From Candidatus Francisella endociliophora (GTDB lineage Bacteria > Pseudomonadota > Gammaproteobacteria > Francisellales > Francisellaceae): a stretch of DNA of 64,000 nucleotides. The stretch lies in NCBI RefSeq assembly GCF_000764555.1, contig NZ_CP009574.1, positions 1,612,001 to 1,676,000 on the forward strand. The letters run 5' to 3'. Made by a program: the position numbers and the translations under genes. The notes under the pieces were generated by a model, which had not been told where the DNA came from, did not search any database, and worked only from the letters and a program-made list of their open reading frames with translations. Positions 9,387-17,383 of this stretch are shown here, piece by piece. Numbering within the stretch: position 1 is the stretch's first letter; every line of letters starts with the position of its first letter.

Positions 9387-9473
9387 ATGTATATTTCAGA
9401 TCTTTATTTCAAAAAAAATTATTCATTAATATCAAAAAACCGCAAATCATACACTAAACGAAAACCTCTTTAA
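9387..9473 (+). CDS. Micro-ORF 2, 28 residues, lysine-rich (possible leader peptide)
   Basis: The ATG at 9387 begins MYISDLYFKKNYSLIS and the frame ends at TAA 9471-9473. It is preceded by AAAAGGAGAA, one of the best Shine-Dalgarno sequences in the window, about seven bases before the start. Seven of its 28 residues are lysine and two more are arginine, so it is strongly basic. The next gene upstream of lysA begins 48 bases after the stop. A lysine-sensing leader is a possible reading, but I see no convincing terminator hairpin. It could also be a small basic protein. Confidence 0.45.
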   Translation: MYISDLYFKKNYSLISKNRKSYTKRKPL

Positions 9474-9521
9474 TTTATATTTTTGCAAAGAATTTAAGTT
9501 TTAAAAGATAGGTTTAAGAGA

Positions 9522-10223
9522 ATGGTATATCCAGATATAAATATAGAAAATATAAATAAAGCACAACAGCTTATAGTTGTAACGACAAAAAATTGGCAAA
9601 GTGTACAAGGACAGTTGTGGTTTTTTAAAAAAGATAAGCAGAATCATTGGCTAGTTATAAAATCTGCTATTCCAACAGTTGTTGGCAAGAATGGTTTAGC
9701 GTGGGCAGATAGTTCATATCAGCAATTTGCAAAAGCCCCAGAGAAAAGAGAAGGTGATAATAAAGCACCGGCTGGAATTTTTAATTTAGGTAAAACTTTT
9801 GGCTTTTCAAATGAGTTATTAAGTAATTCGGAATATATACCTTTAACAACAGGTATTCGCTGTGTAGATGATAGTAATTCAAAATACTATAATCAAATAG
9901 TAGATAGTGATAGTTCCAATATTCAAAAAGATTGGCAATCATCAGAAAATATGCCAGAAGTCCAAATATACAAGTATGGAATAGAGGTTTTATATAATAC
10001 AAATCCAGCTATACCTGAAAAAGGTTCATGTATCTTTATGCATATTTGGAAGTCTTCAGGAACTGGTACAGAGGGCTGTACAGCAATGGCTGAGAAAGAT
10101 ATAAAAGATATTCAGCAGGCTTTAGATACTAGTAAGGATCCAGTATTAGTACAATTACCACAAAATATTTATAACCAAGTTCAACAGGCTTGGAATTTAC
10201 CAAATTTATCTCAAGGAAATTAG
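9522..10223 (+). CDS. L,D-transpeptidase (YkuD)-like protein without signal peptide
   Basis: A 233-residue protein of the YkuD catalytic fold. The active-site region reads CIFMHIWKSSGTGTEGCTAMA, about residues 167-187, with the family His and the nucleophile Cys in the EGCTAM form used by one branch. Upstream residues EGDNKAPAGIFNLG match the substrate-loop region (D-x-x-T/A-P-x-G-x-F). YkuD enzymes cross-link or cleave peptidoglycan peptides at meso-diaminopimelate. Here no signal peptide or lipobox is visible, so it may act in the cytoplasm or use a non-standard route. It abuts lysA (stop followed directly by the lysA ATG), linking it to a diaminopimelate-consuming enzyme. Confidence 0.75.
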   Translation: MVYPDINIENINKAQQLIVVTTKNWQSVQGQLWFFKKDKQNHWLVIKSAIPTVVGKNGLAWADSSYQQFAKAPEKREGDNKAPAGIFNLGKTFGFSNELLSNSEYIPLTTGIRCVDDSNSKYYNQIVDSDSSNIQKDWQSSENMPEVQIYKYGIEVLYNTNPAIPEKGSCIFMHIWKSSGTGTEGCTAMAEKDIKDIQQALDTSKDPVLVQLPQNIYNQVQQAWNLPNLSQGN

Positions 10224-11408
10224 ATGAGCAATTACACGATTTTTGATAATAAGAAATTAGTTGAACAAGTTAGAGCGAAATCATTAACGACTCCATGCTA
10301 TATATATGATACACAGCTTTTAGAAGATACTTTCGCAACTGCAAAATCAGCATTAGATAAAAACTTTAAGAATGCAGAAATCCACTATGCTATTAAAGCT
10401 AATCATAATCCAAATATTATAAGTATTGCCAAAAAGCACAACATGGGAATAGATTGTGTAAGTGGAGGAGAGATTAGCCGAGCGCTAGAACAGGGCGTTA
10501 ACTCTAAGCATGTTGTATTTGCGGGAGTTGGTAAAGCTGATTGGGAGATTGAACTCGCTATAGACAATGATATATTCGCATTTAATTGCGAATCTCTAGA
10601 AGAGATTGAAGTAATAAACCAAATTGCTCAAGCTAAAAATAAATTTGTGGATATTTGTCTGCGAGTAAATCCAAATATAGATGCTCAAACTCACCATTAT
10701 ATAAGTACTGGTCAATTTGATGATAAGTTTGGTATCGCTTTTGCTGATATTCTTAACTGGTTTAATGTTGGTTTTTATAGGTTTGCTAATATTAATGTTA
10801 TTGGTTTGCACTATCATGTAGGCTCACAAATTCTGAATAATCAAGTTTTTCAATCCTTAGCAATAACATCAAATGAGCATATGAAACTACTTGAGCAGAT
10901 TGGAGTGAAAATTGGACACATTAACTTTGGTGGTGGTCTAGGTATTGATTATGACAATCCTGAATTAAATCCAATTGCTGATTTTGATAGTTTCTTTGTG
11001 AATTTTGCAGAGTTTTTTGAGTATTGTGATGATGTTAAGTTGCATTTTGAGTTAGGTAGAGCATTGGTTGGTCAATCTGGGATGCTTTTATCACAAGTGT
11101 TATTTAACAAAACTACTCAAAATACTGATTTTGTAATTGTTGATGCTGGTATGACAGAGTTGTTGAGACCAGCGCTATATCAAGCTAAGCACAAGATAGT
11201 TGGATTGGTAGAGGATAATGGCAAAGAAAAACAACACTATCATGTTGTAGGTCCAATTTGTGAGTCAAGTGATGTGTTTGCAAAATACTATCCATTACCA
11301 GAGCTAAAAAGAGGCAACTTAATAGCTATATATTCAGCAGGTGCTTATGGTAAGGTTTTAGCAAGTGAGTATAATCTAAGACCAACTGTTAAAGAGTATT
11401 TTATTTAG
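10224..11408 (+). CDS. lysA: Diaminopimelate decarboxylase
   Basis: A 394-residue PLP enzyme of fold type III that converts meso-diaminopimelate to L-lysine, the last step of lysine synthesis. The PLP lysine is in HYAIKANHNP (about residue 54), HVGSQI and GGGLGIDY bind the phosphate, and CESSDVF supplies the catalytic Cys from the partner subunit. The C-terminal YSAGAYGKVLASEYNLRP is specific to LysA over carboxynorspermidine decarboxylase. The usual EPGR appears as ELGR. It is slightly shorter than the E. coli enzyme. It starts on the base after the YkuD-like stop and is followed after eight bases by a permease, forming one operon. Confidence 0.9.
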   Translation: MSNYTIFDNKKLVEQVRAKSLTTPCYIYDTQLLEDTFATAKSALDKNFKNAEIHYAIKANHNPNIISIAKKHNMGIDCVSGGEISRALEQGVNSKHVVFAGVGKADWEIELAIDNDIFAFNCESLEEIEVINQIAQAKNKFVDICLRVNPNIDAQTHHYISTGQFDDKFGIAFADILNWFNVGFYRFANINVIGLHYHVGSQILNNQVFQSLAITSNEHMKLLEQIGVKIGHINFGGGLGIDYDNPELNPIADFDSFFVNFAEFFEYCDDVKLHFELGRALVGQSGMLLSQVLFNKTTQNTDFVIVDAGMTELLRPALYQAKHKIVGLVEDNGKEKQHYHVVGPICESSDVFAKYYPLPELKRGNLIAIYSAGAYGKVLASEYNLRPTVKEYFI

Positions 11409-11416
11409 GACTTATT

Positions 11417-12820
11417 ATGAGTTTATCAAACAAAAAAATATCAACGCTATCGCTTACGATGTTAAATATCTCAGCGATTATTAATCTAAGCTCAATCGCA
11501 TATATGGCAACTATTGGATTACAGAGTATTTTCTTTTACCTCATTGCTGCGGTTACTTTTTTAATTCCAACGTCACTAGTTTGTGCTGAGTTAAGCAGTA
11601 TGATTACCAAAAATAATGGCGGAGTATTTAGCTGGGTTAAGGCAGGTCTTGGGGAGAAGGCTGGTGTACTTGCTATGTGGCTTGAATGGTTCAATAATGT
11701 TGTTGGCTTTCCAAGTTCAGTAACAGCCTTGATAGCAACTTTTTCATATATCGGCTTTAGAGGTTTTGCCGAGAATACTCATACTAGTGTAGGTTTCTGG
11801 CTAGTTATGATAACTGTATTTATTACAATAAGCTTGTTTAACTGTTTACCATTACGAAAAGTTGTTGTACTAAATATAATTGGAGCTGTCTTTGGGATGA
11901 TAGTTCCTGGAGTTTTATTAGTATCAGGCGCAATATATTTCTTAGCAACAGGACAGAGTAATCTTGAATATCGCGGAGTTAGTGATGTGCTGCCAGTATT
12001 CTCACTTGGTACTTATGCATTATTAGTTAAAACATTATCATCATATTCTGGGATTCAATCAGTAGCTTTTCATATGACAAATATTGAAAAACCTGAGAAA
12101 AATATTCCAAGATCAATATTGATGGCTACTTTAATAATTGTATCTTTAACAATTCTAACAACAGTTGGTTTGACGATAATTATCCCAGTAAAAGATGTAA
12201 ATGTCTTAAATGGTTTGATTCAAGGTATATCACAAGTCTTAAATATAATTGGCCTTGGTAATGTTAAGCCTTTAGTGGTTATTATGATTGGTATAGGTAT
12301 GCTTGCAGCTCTTAGTACATGGGTTTTGGGTCCTGCTAGAGGGATGCAAACTGCTGCAGAACAAGAGCTTTTTCCAAAGATTATGGCTGGAAAAAATAAG
12401 TATGGTATGCCTGTAAATATGCTTGTGATACAGATACTAATAGTAGTTGTGTTATCTTCAGTATTCTTAATAATGCCTTCTGTATACGCTGCATTTGCAT
12501 TACTAGTTGCGATTACATCACAGTTTACTGTTGTGATGTGGATTATGGTGTTTGCATCAGCTATTAGACTTAGGTTTACTAAACCTGATACACATAGGGT
12601 ATTTTATGTTGGTAAGAGAAACTCAAACTGGCTACTTGTATCTATGTCTTTAGTTGCTATTTTTATGTGTATTCTGGGTTTTGTATTAGGGATGTTTCCA
12701 CCAGCATTTTCACATGTTAAAAATGTATTTCAATACACAATGATACTAGTTGGGGCAGATATTATAATTATAGCAATTCCACTAGTGTGGATTTGGTTGC
12801 ATAGAAAGAGGATTTTGTAG
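11417..12820 (+). CDS. APC-family amino-acid permease / antiporter
   Basis: A 467-residue inner-membrane protein with about twelve hydrophobic segments. The N-terminal region (INLSSIAYMATIGLQSIFFY, then SSMITKNNGGVFSWVKAGLG) resembles the glutamate:GABA antiporter branch of the APC superfamily, and PARGMQTAAEQELFPKIM is the typical loop after TM8. The substrate is not certain; its position behind lysA suggests lysine, diaminopimelate or a related amino acid, which is inference. It is the last gene of the operon. An inverted repeat (TTCACA/TGTGAA, 12835-12873) follows but has no U tract. Confidence 0.85.
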   Translation: MSLSNKKISTLSLTMLNISAIINLSSIAYMATIGLQSIFFYLIAAVTFLIPTSLVCAELSSMITKNNGGVFSWVKAGLGEKAGVLAMWLEWFNNVVGFPSSVTALIATFSYIGFRGFAENTHTSVGFWLVMITVFITISLFNCLPLRKVVVLNIIGAVFGMIVPGVLLVSGAIYFLATGQSNLEYRGVSDVLPVFSLGTYALLVKTLSSYSGIQSVAFHMTNIEKPEKNIPRSILMATLIIVSLTILTTVGLTIIIPVKDVNVLNGLIQGISQVLNIIGLGNVKPLVVIMIGIGMLAALSTWVLGPARGMQTAAEQELFPKIMAGKNKYGMPVNMLVIQILIVVVLSSVFLIMPSVYAAFALLVAITSQFTVVMWIMVFASAIRLRFTKPDTHRVFYVGKRNSNWLLVSMSLVAIFMCILGFVLGMFPPAFSHVKNVFQYTMILVGADIIIIAIPLVWIWLHRKRIL

Positions 12821-12989
12821 AATTAGATAGAAATTTCACACAATCTATTATAAGATAATAATTATTATGTGAATGTTTAGAACCAGCTTAGCAAGTATTT
12901 TAAGCATATTCATCATCTCCTTATTTTTTACTAGGAGCACAGTCGTTTTTATAGCAAGGGGTTGACCGCACAGGGTTAAACAACTTGTT

Positions 12990-13016
12990 ACTAGCCAAGC
13001 TCCCAACTTGGCTAGT
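12990..13016. repeat. Perfect hairpin ACTAGCCAAG-7 nt-CTTGGCTAGT
   Basis: Ten paired bases surround a CTCCCAA loop. Neither side is followed by a T tract, so it is not a typical intrinsic terminator. It may be the end of an old mobile element or a structured RNA remnant. Confidence 0.6.
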
Positions 13017-13236
13017 ATAAATTCATTACCATTTCCTTGACAAAGTAAATGAAAACAAGGCACTTAAGTATTTCCTAATACTCACTTAAATTTTATCAAT
13101 TTTTTTTGATATTAGAATAGTAAAAAAGTAATTATTGTTCTTGACTTTGGAGAAACGATTCTATGAGGTGGATAGTACAAAGTTTGTTATCAGCTAGCAG
13201 GGAATATTTTTATTAAAATTCTTGTATCTCCTTTAA

Positions 13237-13391
13237 CTATAAGCTTTTAATGGCATCAACTAATACTCGGAGTAACTCTTTTCCTATATCATAAATCTTA
13301 AAGTTATTAGCTTACATTATTTGTTGGAGTTTTAGTTGGAACACCTACAAATAGGCTTTATAAAATCATAAGTGTCAACTTTAACTTTATA
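13237..13391 (-). pseudogene. Frame-broken remnant of an unidentified gene
   Basis: Reading leftward, three consecutive short open stretches in different frames join into a plausible protein: YKVKVDTYDFIKP (from 13391), then LFVGVPTKTPTNNVS (13354 to 13307), then NNFKIYDIGKELLRVLVDAI followed by KSL and a stop (to 13237). Shifts between frames occur where the stretches meet. The composition looks protein-like (amphipathic final helix). I do not recognise the family. An AAAGGAGAT ribosome-binding-like site lies just downstream at about 13225-13235 without a usable start, suggesting a second decayed gene. Confidence 0.4.
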
Positions 13392-13454
13392 GTTATATAA
13401 GGGGAATAACCTTTTAAGGAAACCTAAAAAACTTATCTATATAATGCTTTCATT

Positions 13455-14036
13455 TTAGGTACTTTTTTCTAAATTCAGCAAATATTTTTTTTTATCCAAA
13501 CCACCAGTATACCCACCAAGTTTACCATTAGAAGCAATTACTCTATGACAAGGAATGATTATTGGGAATAGATTCTTACCATTAGCATTAGCCACTGCTC
13601 GAAATGCTGTTGGTTTATCCATGTTTTTAGCTTCTTCTAGATAGCTAATAGTTTTGCCATAAGGAATTTCACGAAGTTCTTGCCAAACTTGTTTTTGAAA
13701 ATCAGTACCGGTTAATTTTGAAGGGATTGAGAAGCTTTTTAGTTCTTTATTAAAATATTTATCTAACTGAGAATTTGTAAGTTGAGTTATTTTGTTTCCT
13801 TTAAATACAATCTTTGCTGAATAAGTTTTTAGTAATCCTTCAATGGTTTTGATAGCTGAATCACTTTCAAAAATACAGGCATACAAGTAGTCGCTATCAG
13901 CAATAGCAAGCATAGAAGCAATTGGCGTCTGTATTTCTTCTACATAAAAAATATTTTTAAATTTATCTTTATTTATTGAACTAAGATAAATTTGCTGAGT
14001 TTCTTTAATCATAAGTATATTATGTATTATATACAT
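13455..14036 (-). CDS. ogt: Methylated-DNA--protein-cysteine methyltransferase
   Basis: A suicide DNA-repair enzyme that removes O6-alkyl groups from guanine. Counting from 14036, the active site PCHR is at residues 162-165 with acceptor Cys163, preceded by FRAVANANGKN and followed by GKLGGYTGGLDKKKYLL. The N-terminal domain is degenerate, as in many Ogt proteins. The start is uncertain: the ATG at 14012 (MIKETQQIYL) is as plausible as 14036, because the longer start would put the palindrome at 14021-14037 inside the coding region. It is divergent from the TVP38 gene, with 21 bases between the longer start and that gene. Confidence 0.9.
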   Translation of the reverse strand: MYIIHNILMIKETQQIYLSSINKDKFKNIFYVEEIQTPIASMLAIADSDYLYACIFESDSAIKTIEGLLKTYSAKIVFKGNKITQLTNSQLDKYFNKELKSFSIPSKLTGTDFQKQVWQELREIPYGKTISYLEEAKNMDKPTAFRAVANANGKNLFPIIIPCHRVIASNGKLGGYTGGLDKKKYLLNLEKST

Positions 14037-14037
14037 A
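14021..14037. repeat. Palindrome TATGTAT-TAT-ATACATA in the ogt/TVP38 divergent region
   Basis: A perfect 7-base inverted repeat with a 3-base centre, placed between two divergent genes. It could be an operator or simply AT-rich promoter sequence. Confidence 0.4.
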
Positions 14038-14057
14038 GTTTAATAATAACTTAGATA

Positions 14058-14771
14058 ATGACAAATAGTAAGTTTTATAAATTCATGCCGATAGTTATTT
14101 TAATAATTGGTGTTGTTGCTTTTTTTAGTCTTGGAGGACAAGAGTATCTATCCTTAAATGCTTTAAAAGAAAATTATCAACATATTTTAACTTTTACAAA
14201 TAATTATTTTGCTATAAGTATTTTAGTTTTTGTGATTGCATATATAGCTGTAGTAGCATTTTCTATCCCAGGAGCTACAGTAATGACACTATTAGGAGGT
14301 TTGTTGTTTGGTTTATTATTAGGATCTTTTCTTGTAGTCATATCAGCAACTATTGGTGCAAGTGTTGTTTTTTTTGCAGTAAGGACATCTCTCGGAGAAG
14401 CTTTGCAAACTAAGATAAAAGGTAGCATTGCAAGAATGCGTTTAGGGTTTGAGAGAGACGCTTTTAATTATCTTATGGTATTGAGACTAATTCCAATATT
14501 TCCATTTTTTGTAATAAATATTGCAGCAGGGATACTTGGGGTTAAATTTAGAGATTTTTTCTGGGCTACTTTTCTTGGAATTATTCCTGGTAGTGTTGTT
14601 TACGTATGGGTCGGTACTAGTCTTAGTTACCTTATTCAAAAAGGTAACGATATTAATATGAGAATTATTTTAGAGCCTGAATTTATCTTGCCAATAGTAG
14701 CCTTAGCTATTTTGTCAATAGTGCCTGTCTTTGTCAAAAAATCTAAGAAAAAGGTTACTAATTATGATTAA
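14058..14771 (+). CDS. TVP38/TMEM64 (DedA-like, SNARE-associated) membrane protein
   Basis: A 237-residue inner-membrane protein with about six hydrophobic segments. The signatures are IPGATVMTLLGGLLFG and the later FPFFVINIAAGILGV...GIIPGSVVY, which belong to the VTT/DedA superfamily, implicated in lipid scrambling and membrane homeostasis. It begins a four-gene operon; its stop overlaps the next start by eight bases (ATGATTAA). Coupling with a CDP-alcohol phosphatidyltransferase further down is consistent with a role in phospholipid metabolism. Confidence 0.88.
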   Translation: MTNSKFYKFMPIVILIIGVVAFFSLGGQEYLSLNALKENYQHILTFTNNYFAISILVFVIAYIAVVAFSIPGATVMTLLGGLLFGLLLGSFLVVISATIGASVVFFAVRTSLGEALQTKIKGSIARMRLGFERDAFNYLMVLRLIPIFPFFVINIAAGILGVKFRDFFWATFLGIIPGSVVYVWVGTSLSYLIQKGNDINMRIILEPEFILPIVALAILSIVPVFVKKSKKKVTNYD

Positions 14772-16176
14772 AGCAGATATTTGTGTAATTGGGGCAGGAT
14801 CTGGGGGCTTATCTGTAGCAGCTGGAGCTGTGCAAATGGGAGCAAAAGTAGTGCTTTGTGAGGGTGGTAAGATGGGAGGTGATTGTCTTAATTATGGTTG
14901 TGTGCCATCTAAGGCAATGATAGAAGCTTCAAGAATTATCGCAAAGACAAATAAGGCGAAAGATTTTGGCATTAACATTAATAATGTAGATATTGATTAT
15001 AAAAAAGTTCAGCAGCACGTTAAAAATGTCATTGCAAAAATAGAGCCACATGATTCTGTAGAGCGCTTTGAGAGTTTAGGTGTAAATGTAATTCAAGAAT
15101 ATGCAGAGATAGTCGATCAACACACAGTTAAAGCTGGTAATAATATTATCAAAGCAAAGTATATAGTTATGGCTACTGGTTCAAGAGCAAGTATTCCAAG
15201 TATCAAAGGTTTAGATACGGTTAACTATCTAACTAATGAAACTATATTTGATTTAGTAGAAAAACCTCAGCATTTGATGATAATTGGCGGAGGTCCTATA
15301 GGTATAGAGTTAGCTCAAGCTCATGCACTGCTAGGTTCAAAGGTTACTATTTTTGAAGCGTCAGATACTATTTTGGGAATGTTAGACCATGAATGTAGAG
15401 ATATTTTGCTTAAAGAACTGGATAATTTGGGCATAAATATAATAACTAATGTAAATATTGATTCAATTGAACAAGAGGCTCAGGTAATACAGATTAACTG
15501 TGGTTCAAAATCTTATGAAGGCTCTCATTTATTAGTTGCTGCAGGTCGACAGCCAAATATTGAAAAATTAAATTTACAGAGTGCAGATATTACTCATACA
15601 TCAAAAGGTATAAGCGTTGACAATCGCTTAAGAACAAATCTCAAAAATATCTATGCTATTGGTGATGTGACTGGAGGTTACCAGTTTACACATGTAGCAG
15701 GTTACCATGCGGGAATTGTCATTCAGAATATGTTATTTAAATTGCCCTCTAAGGTTGATTATAGTAGTCTTCCATGGTCAATTTATACTACCCCTGAGAT
15801 AGCTCATGTAGGTCAATCTATGTCTGAAGCTAAAAATGCTGGAGCAAAAATTTTAAAAATTTCATATAAAGATAATGATAGAGCACAAGCTAGCTTATCA
15901 ACGAATGGTTTGGTAAAAGTAGCTATAGATAAAAAGGGTTATATTTTAGGAGCTACAATTATTGGAGAAAGTGCCAGCGAACTTATAGTGCAATGGACTA
16001 TAGTGATTAAGAATAAAATGAAAATAAAAAATATGACCTCACAAATTATTGCATATCCGACGTTAAGTGAATTAAATAAAAGACTAGCAGGTAACTATTT
16101 TACTCCTACACTTTATGGCTCTAAAGTTAAGGCAATTGTGAGGTTCATGATGAAGATATTTGGTAAAAAATTATGA
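14764..16176 (+). CDS. Mercuric-reductase-like FAD-dependent disulfide oxidoreductase
   Basis: A 470-residue flavoprotein. The N-terminal FAD motif is VIGAGSGGLSVAAG; the redox-active pair is Cys41 and Cys46 in GGDCLNYGCVPSK; the NAD motif is IIGGGPIGIELAQA near residue 175; YAIGDVTG binds FAD. The C-terminal dimer domain has AYPTLSELNKR instead of the HxHPT of lipoamide dehydrogenase, so the usual catalytic His is replaced by Tyr. No mercury-binding N-terminal domain or mer genes occur nearby, so mercury reduction is unlikely. The ATG at 14764 was chosen by the FAD motif and the overlap with the TVP38 stop. The electron acceptor is unknown. Confidence 0.85.
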   Translation: MIKADICVIGAGSGGLSVAAGAVQMGAKVVLCEGGKMGGDCLNYGCVPSKAMIEASRIIAKTNKAKDFGININNVDIDYKKVQQHVKNVIAKIEPHDSVERFESLGVNVIQEYAEIVDQHTVKAGNNIIKAKYIVMATGSRASIPSIKGLDTVNYLTNETIFDLVEKPQHLMIIGGGPIGIELAQAHALLGSKVTIFEASDTILGMLDHECRDILLKELDNLGINIITNVNIDSIEQEAQVIQINCGSKSYEGSHLLVAAGRQPNIEKLNLQSADITHTSKGISVDNRLRTNLKNIYAIGDVTGGYQFTHVAGYHAGIVIQNMLFKLPSKVDYSSLPWSIYTTPEIAHVGQSMSEAKNAGAKILKISYKDNDRAQASLSTNGLVKVAIDKKGYILGATIIGESASELIVQWTIVIKNKMKIKNMTSQIIAYPTLSELNKRLAGNYFTPTLYGSKVKAIVRFMMKIFGKKL

Positions 16177-16775
16177 TAGATCAAAGGTTAAGACCAGTTT
16201 TTCAAAAAGTTTTTGTTGCTAATGTTGCAAAAATTTTAGGAAATAAAGTTAAGCCAAACGCTGTTACGTTACTAGCTTTATTTGTTGGCTTATTAAGTGC
16301 GCTGTCCTTGTTTTATGATAAATATTTATGTGTTTTACTTCTACTATTGTCAGGCTATTTAGATATATTGGATGGTTCTATTGCAAGATTACAAAATTCA
16401 TCATCTAATTTTGGTACTCTTCTTGATATTCTATCTGATCGAGCAGTCGAGGTTTTTATTATAGTAGCAATATTTATTAATCAGCCTTTACAAAATCTTT
16501 GGATAGCTGTTTTTATATTTATATCGATATCTTTTTGTATGTACAGCTTTTTATTGGTTGGTATATTTAGTCAAAAAGAATCAAAAAAGAGTTTTTACTA
16601 TAGTCCTGGACTTATTGAAAGAGCAGAGACGTTTGTATTTTTTATAATTATGATTTTATTACCTACTACAGTGTTTTATTTAGGGGTAATCTATACTATA
16701 TTAGTATTGTGGACAGCAGGTTATCGCTGTTATGAATTTTATTGTTCTGAAAAAATAAGCAAGGAGAGAACTTAA
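16173..16775 (+). CDS. CDP-alcohol phosphatidyltransferase family protein
   Basis: A 200-residue integral membrane enzyme. The family motif D-x2-DG-x2-AR-x8-G-x3-D-x3-D is complete (Asp64, Asp67, Gly68, Ala71, Arg72, Gly81, Asp85, Asp89), so it should be catalytically competent in transferring a phosphatidyl or related group from a CDP-alcohol. The alcohol acceptor is unknown. Its ATG overlaps the preceding TGA by four bases, and the next ORF starts directly after its stop. It is probably not the housekeeping PgsA or PssA, since it sits in an accessory operon, but this is not proven. Confidence 0.88.
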   Translation: MIDQRLRPVFQKVFVANVAKILGNKVKPNAVTLLALFVGLLSALSLFYDKYLCVLLLLLSGYLDILDGSIARLQNSSSNFGTLLDILSDRAVEVFIIVAIFINQPLQNLWIAVFIFISISFCMYSFLLVGIFSQKESKKSFYYSPGLIERAETFVFFIIMILLPTTVFYLGVIYTILVLWTAGYRCYEFYCSEKISKERT

Positions 16776-17153
16776 ATGAAGAATAATCTAAATAGTGTTT
16801 TTATAGGTTTTATGAGTGGTCTAATTAGTGCAATGGTTTTGCTATTTATTTTTACCTTAATTCGTCAACACTCTATATCTCTTGATGATAGTTTTAAATA
16901 TAACCTTTACCGTTTGATGGTATGGGGAGGCGTTTGGGCAATATTATTTGCATTCCCTATATCTAAAAATATCTGGATTAAAAGTGCTATAATCGGCTTA
17001 GCAGTTATATTTTTTAATTTCTTGGTCTTGATGCCACTTCAGGGAGCTGGTTTCTTTGGCTCTAATGCAGATTCAACAGTATTCATAATGAATATCGTAT
17101 TTAATTTCTTATGGGCTATGTTTGCAGGAGTTATTTATAAAGCTGTAGCATAA
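16776..17153 (+). CDS. Small membrane protein, four predicted TM segments
   Basis: A 125-residue hydrophobic protein with four predicted transmembrane helices. It begins on the base after the phosphatidyltransferase stop and has a GGAGAG ribosome binding site within the end of that gene. I do not recognise the family. Its tight placement as the last gene of the TVP38/flavoprotein/phosphatidyltransferase operon suggests a role in the same membrane process. Confidence 0.75.
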   Translation: MKNNLNSVFIGFMSGLISAMVLLFIFTLIRQHSISLDDSFKYNLYRLMVWGGVWAILFAFPISKNIWIKSAIIGLAVIFFNFLVLMPLQGAGFFGSNADSTVFIMNIVFNFLWAMFAGVIYKAVA

Positions 17154-17280
17154 AACAGTTATTAAGAATTATTATTTCTTATAGAGGTATAGATCTGACT
17201 TTCTATCTTCTTAAAAGTTAGAAGCATCTTTATTTTCTTCATATATTTTTTTATTAATTGATAAATAGTTTTGTATAAGA

Positions 17281-17326
17281 CTTGTTTTTATTCAAGTTGA
17301 CCCTATATCTAGTAACAAGGTATTAA
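17281..17326 (+). promoter_or_regulatory. Candidate cbpA promoter region (sigma-70-like and sigma-32-like elements)
   Basis: A sigma-70-like pair TTGACC (17297-17302) and TATTAA (17321-17326) has an 18-base spacer. Overlapping it, CTTGTTT (17281-17287) and CCCTATAT (17301-17308) are 13 bases apart and resemble a heat-shock sigma-32 promoter. They lie about 60-100 bases upstream of the chaperone start. Prediction by eye only. Confidence 0.45.
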
Positions 17327-17383
17327 GAATTATTTCGTACATACTTGGTTGTGGTATGAAATTTAGAGTTTAGGAGTTTTAGT

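Larger units (their letters stand above)
9020..9521. other. 502-base intergenic region between gdhA and the lysA operon
   Basis: It lies between divergent transcription units. Its left half must hold the gdhA promoter and contains the 9123-9136 palindrome. The right half contains the two micro-ORFs at 9319 and 9387. I do not see a strong sigma-70 promoter for the rightward operon, nor a clear riboswitch or terminator stem. No other coding signal was found. Confidence 0.6.
12821..13454. other. 634-base region without an intact gene; decayed sequence and hairpins
   Basis: It lies between the permease and ogt. It holds an imperfect inverted repeat at 12835-12873, a perfect 10-base hairpin at 12990-13016, and frame-broken coding remnants on the minus strand around 13237-13391. 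A 71-codon minus-strand frame at 12848-13063 starts with GTG and contains a CGQPLA segment vaguely like the C terminus of TnpB proteins, but I would not call it a gene. The region has more stops in every frame than the flanking genes. Confidence 0.6.

Noticed and set aside
12848-13063. 71-codon minus-strand frame with a CGQPLA segment
   Set aside because: GTG start directly after an in-frame stop, no ribosome binding site, composition unlike neighbours and it crosses the perfect hairpin. Treated as part of the decayed region.
14764-16176. Calling the flavoprotein a mercuric reductase (merA)
   Set aside because: No heavy-metal-associated N-terminal domain, no C-terminal vicinal cysteines, and no mer genes nearby; only the disulfide-oxidoreductase family is supported.
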